Positions 61,596-64,000 of a stretch of 64,000 bases of DNA are shown piece after piece (the stretch's first letter is position 1; every line of letters starts with the position of its first letter). Below the pieces are notes generated by a model. It did not search any database, was not told the origin of the DNA, and saw only the letters and a program-made list of their open reading frames with translations. The stretch is from Alphaproteobacteria bacterium LSUCC0719 (GTDB lineage Bacteria > Pseudomonadota > Alphaproteobacteria > Puniceispirillales > Puniceispirillaceae): NCBI GenBank assembly GCA_040839025.1, contig JBFPJN010000004.1, positions 62,001-126,000 of the forward strand. Direction: 5' to 3'. The position numbers and the translations under genes are program-made.

Positions 61596-62773
61596 TTTAC
61601 TTCCTCCATGAATTCGACAGTGCGCCCGGCAAGCGCCGCCAGATCACGCCTGTCATTCAACGGCGTCAGGGTCGACGACATCACATCGACACCGGTAACA
61701 CGCATGATCTGCCAGGGCGTATCGGTGCCGCTGGCCACCGCAAGGGCATTCTGGCGCATCCCATGATGACTGCCAACCGGTACGGTCAACCTGCCGTCGC
61801 GAAGCGCCAGCGTCGCCGTCAAAGGGCGGCATTGCAGATCGGCAACCATACCATCGACAAGACCCGCGACCGGGGCCGTCAGCGCGGCAAGAATGGCTGG
61901 CCGACGCGGCTGGCCAACCACATTGAACATCTCGGAAATCGACCGCTGTTTTGTGGTGACGGTATGGGTCACCTCGAACCTGTCGATTGGCGCGTAACTC
62001 TCTCCGGCAAGCACATGAACCCGGATCAGCATCGTCATTTCATCACGCCGCATCAACGCATTGCCGGCACGCCGGCCTGTCAGGATTATTTCCGGAATAA
62101 CGGCGAAATCACCCTGCAGAACCCGCACAACACCCTTCGTCAGGGCGGTGTAATCATAGGTGTCGTTGATCCGTGACAGGCGGGCCGGGTCTAGCGTCAC
62201 ATCGGTGGCGCGGTTGGCGCTGACACCGGAATTGTGTTCGATGGCTGTGATGACAGTATTCATCACATCAACGGCCATGGGGCCTGCTGGAGCCGGAATA
62301 TTCTCGGCAAGCGTGATGCGCGGTTTGAAGATGGTCATATTGACTGACCGCCGATGCAGGCAGGTGCCGCGTGGCAGATTGCCGACGGCGGCACGGATGC
62401 TGACCTCGTAATGCTGACCGTCAATCACCTCATTGGTGATTGTATAGTCAAGAATGCGACTTGCAGGGCGGATCACGAAATGATCCTCAAGCGTGGTGTC
62501 CGCCATCACGGCGGAAAACCCGTTGACGCTGGCCCCTCCCTCGAGCGCGGCAAGATAGAGCGCGTCTTCAAGCGCCAGCATGCGGGCTTCCTGCTCCATC
62601 GCGGAATCAAGGATCACGGCCCGACCGGTTGTCTCGGTAAACCGAAAGGCGGCAGCCTGACCTGTCGAGGCACCAAGAACAAAGAACAGGCACGCCAGTA
62701 GCGCAAGCAGCGGCACTTTGGCCAGGTCAAGCCAATGCCGCTGTTCAAGCCGTTCATAGAGATCCAGTATCAC
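61592..62773 (-). CDS. flgT: Flagellar H-ring protein FlgT-like
   Basis: A 393-residue protein with an N-terminal hydrophobic signal (LAKVPLLALLACLFFVLGAS) and an FlgT-like layout: N-domain (RAVILDSAMEQEARMLALED, ALYLAALEGGASVNGFSAVM), middle domain around GVVRVLQGDFAVIPEIILTG, and a C-terminal beta-barrel-like domain (RLTVPVGSHHGMRQNALAVA). In Vibrio FlgT builds the H ring around the LP ring and supports the Na+ stator. It follows flgP by 31 bp, as in Vibrio clusters. Confidence 0.82.
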   Translation of the reverse strand: MILDLYERLEQRHWLDLAKVPLLALLACLFFVLGASTGQAAAFRFTETTGRAVILDSAMEQEARMLALEDALYLAALEGGASVNGFSAVMADTTLEDHFVIRPASRILDYTITNEVIDGQHYEVSIRAAVGNLPRGTCLHRRSVNMTIFKPRITLAENIPAPAGPMAVDVMNTVITAIEHNSGVSANRATDVTLDPARLSRINDTYDYTALTKGVVRVLQGDFAVIPEIILTGRRAGNALMRRDEMTMLIRVHVLAGESYAPIDRFEVTHTVTTKQRSISEMFNVVGQPRRPAILAALTAPVAGLVDGMVADLQCRPLTATLALRDGRLTVPVGSHHGMRQNALAVASGTDTPWQIMRVTGVDVMSSTLTPLNDRRDLAALAGRTVEFMEEVK

Positions 62774-62804
62774 GACAATTCTCCGTCAGGCCGCTGCAAC
62801 CCGT

Positions 62805-63344
62805 TCAGGCGATGCCGCGCGCGGTGCTGATCAGGTGGCCAATCATTTCCCGATCGATTTCGAGAACGATTTCATAGGTGTCTGACCCGGTCGGGTTGAT
62901 CCGAACCGTGCGGGCGCCGCGAATGGTGCCCGACACAACACCGCGGAAGGTGTCGTTCTGAACCATCAGATCGATGACTGTGGTCGATGAATCAACCTGC
63001 AGACCGTGGATCTGCTCGGCAAGATCGCGCATCGCGGCCATGCGGGCCGAGCGGATCGCCATCAACCGTTTCTGGGCATCGGTACGTCCCGGCTGGGACG
63101 ACACAACCGCATAGCCAACAGCGGTCAGGGTTGGCACCTGCTCGGCGTTGGCGTCGAACACCTCCTGAACAGCGGCAAGCTGATCGGCAGCCGACATATT
63201 GGCTTTTACCCCGGCATCCGCCTTGCGTGTGCCGCCAATTGTCTCGCAGCCAGCGAAAGCCAGCGCCGCGACGCACAATGCGGCAGCGGTCAGCTTACGG
63301 TGTGGCAGTGATGCAAATACTACTCGTGACATGGCCCGTATCAT
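62805..63344 (-). CDS. flgP: Flagellar outer-membrane lipoprotein FlgP-like
   Basis: About 179 residues with a lipoprotein signal (LTAAALCVAALAFAGCETIG) and the LPP20/FlgP-type domain (RSARMAAMRDLAEQIHGLQV, SGTIRGARTVRINPTGSDTY, EIVLEIDREM). FlgP forms the outer H-ring or basal disk in Vibrio and Campylobacter. Start taken at 63344; 63332 is also possible. First gene of flgP-flgT-X-flgA-flgM with a sigma-54 promoter about 60 bp upstream. Confidence 0.8.
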   Translation of the reverse strand: MIRAMSRVVFASLPHRKLTAAALCVAALAFAGCETIGGTRKADAGVKANMSAADQLAAVQEVFDANAEQVPTLTAVGYAVVSSQPGRTDAQKRLMAIRSARMAAMRDLAEQIHGLQVDSSTTVIDLMVQNDTFRGVVSGTIRGARTVRINPTGSDTYEIVLEIDREMIGHLISTARGIA

Positions 63345-63402
63345 CCTTTCGACCTGTTTTGCCCGGCGCATCGCCTGGGCAGATGATTGTGTGCCCCGAG
63401 AT

Positions 63403-63417
63403 GCAGATTTCATGCCA
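63403..63417 (-). promoter_or_regulatory. Sigma-54 promoter of flgP-flgT-flgA-flgM
   Basis: Minus-strand TGGCATGAAATCTGC has GG-N10-GC; the -12 is TCTGC rather than TTTGC. Predicted start near 63391, about 47 bases before the flgP ATG. Confidence 0.7.
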
Positions 63418-63489
63418 TTGCGGGATTGTTGATCCTGAAGACAGCGTTATTTCGCTTAAAACCCCTGCTTTTGCGCGGTTTTTTTCGAT

Positions 63490-63504
63490 TGGCATGGAAC
63501 TTGC
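63490..63504 (+). promoter_or_regulatory. Sigma-54 promoter of flhA
   Basis: TGGCATGGAACTTGC has exact GG-N10-GC and CTTGC. Predicted start near 63515, leaving a leader of about 200 bases before flhA. Divergent from the flgP promoter 73 bp away. Confidence 0.85.
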
Positions 63505-63601
63505 CTTACTTCCTTCGCGAATAAAAAGGCGCGGTGGCGTCATGGGCTGGCCCCAGCCGGAACCCGAAGACAGACAGTTTTACAAAGGCCAATAAAAACA
63601 G

Positions 63602-63709
63602 ATGTTTGAGCTTGAGATTACAAAGGTGTTACGCGATGCGGGCGCAGCCGCCAGCCGGCGCTGGAATTTTGACACCCGTCATGGGCTCGACACAGGACGG
63701 CAGGGGTAA
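63602..63709 (+). CDS. Possible 35-residue leader peptide before flhA
   Basis: ATG 63602 opens MFELEITKVLRDAGAAASRR and ends six bases before the flhA ATG. It lies in the long flhA leader; there is no strong ribosome site and no homology, so it may be chance. Coupling to flhA would explain the weak flhA ribosome site. Confidence 0.25.
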   Translation: MFELEITKVLRDAGAAASRRWNFDTRHGLDTGRQG

Positions 63710-63715
63710 CGCGTC

Positions 63716-64000
63716 ATGGAAATGACACTTCAGCGACTGGGATTGGACAATTGGAAGAATGTGGCAAGTGGTGCGGTGCTGCCAATCGGCATCCTGGCGC
63801 TTGTCGCGATGATGGTGCTGCCACTTCCGGTATTCCTTCTTGATACCTTCTTTGTGTCCAACATTCTTGTCTCGCTGTTGATCCTGATGGTGGCGATGCA
63901 CACCCAGCGCCCACTGGATTTTTCATCGTTCCCCAGCCTGCTGCTGATCGCCACCGTGCTGCGACTTGGCCTGAATGTGGCCTCGACCCGGGTGGTACTC
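63716..64000 (+). CDS. flhA: Flagellar export gate protein FlhA (partial, N-terminus)
   Basis: 95 residues are seen before the window ends: MEMTLQRLGLDNWKNVASGA, then three hydrophobic stretches and the FlhA signature VAMHTQRPLDFSSFPSLLLI followed by ATVLRLGLNVASTRVVL. FlhA is the nonameric export gate. AGGGG lies nine bases upstream. It faces away from the flgP operon and has a sigma-54 promoter. Confidence 0.96.
   Translation, partial: MEMTLQRLGLDNWKNVASGAVLPIGILALVAMMVLPLPVFLLDTFFVSNILVSLLILMVAMHTQRPLDFSSFPSLLLIATVLRLGLNVASTRVVL

Noticed and set aside
1-64000. CRISPR arrays, tRNA or rRNA genes, insertion sequences, prophage
   Set aside because: I saw no regularly spaced repeats with spacers, no cloverleaf or rRNA segments, and no transposase or integrase frames.

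Overview
The window is one long motility region, probably from a marine alphaproteobacterium. Protein families and the mostly GC-rich coding style fit a SAR116/Puniceispirillum-like or related Rhodospirillales organism, but this is inference; no rRNA, tRNA or phylogenetic marker is present. Almost all genes for one polar-type flagellum are here: type III export (FlhA partial, FlhB, FliO, P, Q, R, H, I, J), switch and MS ring (FliE, F, G, L, M, N), rod, hook and rings (FlgB to FlgJ), junctions, cap and filament (FlgK, FlgL, FliD, a very large flagellin), chaperones (FliS, FliT-like, FlgN-like), hook-length control (FliK), P-ring chaperone (FlgA), anti-sigma factor (FlgM), stator (PomA/PomB) and regulators (RpoN and two sigma-54 activators).

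Layout. 1-5.7 kb: two bactofilins divergent from a TM protein and an M23 peptidase, a lipoprotein, a K+ channel and two short cNMP-domain-like proteins. 5.8-7.35 kb: rpoN. 8.5-10.6 kb: pomAB. 10.6-12.1 kb: a chromate transporter. 12.1-17.8 kb (minus): fliOPQR-flhB followed by small coupled genes. 18-29.6 kb (minus): fleT-fliEFGHIJK and fliLMN. 29.9-31 kb: fleQ. 31-42.5 kb: fliS/fliT-like, a ClC-family protein, fliD, flagellin, a TPR-SGNH protein and a TPR-methyltransferase; several of these genes look more AT-rich than their surroundings. 42.6-57.4 kb (minus): flgBCDEFGHIJKL with giant FlgE and FlgK. 57.5-59 kb: an acidic protein and a lipoprotein of unknown function. 59.1-63.4 kb (minus): flgP-flgT-(FimV-like)-flgA-flgM-flgN-like and a DUF2802 protein. 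The right edge holds the start of flhA.

Regulation can be read directly. By eye I find thirteen sites of the form TGG-N10-GC (sigma-54 -24/-12). Twelve lie at sensible distances in front of flagellar or co-regulated genes: pomA, fliO, fliL, fleT, fliS, fliD, the TPR-SGNH gene, flgG, flgB, the acidic-protein gene, flgP and flhA. The flgB and acidic-protein promoters overlap and share one palindromic -12 element. Two perfect TTAA-N7-TTAA (CtrA-type) boxes lie upstream of rpoN and between fleT and fleQ. This suggests the order CtrA, then RpoN and FleQ/FleT, then the sigma-54 genes, with FlgM implying a sigma-28 tier encoded elsewhere.

The gene set is a hybrid. The chromosome and CtrA boxes look alphaproteobacterial. 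The PomB-type stator, H-ring genes flgP/flgT, the flgA-flgM-flgN order and the FleQ/FleT pair recall Vibrio and the Rhodobacter sphaeroides fla1 system. The least described parts are the symmetrical sigma-54 promoter with its acidic-protein/lipoprotein pair, the sigma-54-driven TPR-SGNH protein beside flagellin, the TPR-methyltransferase after flgL, and three small genes coupled to flhB.
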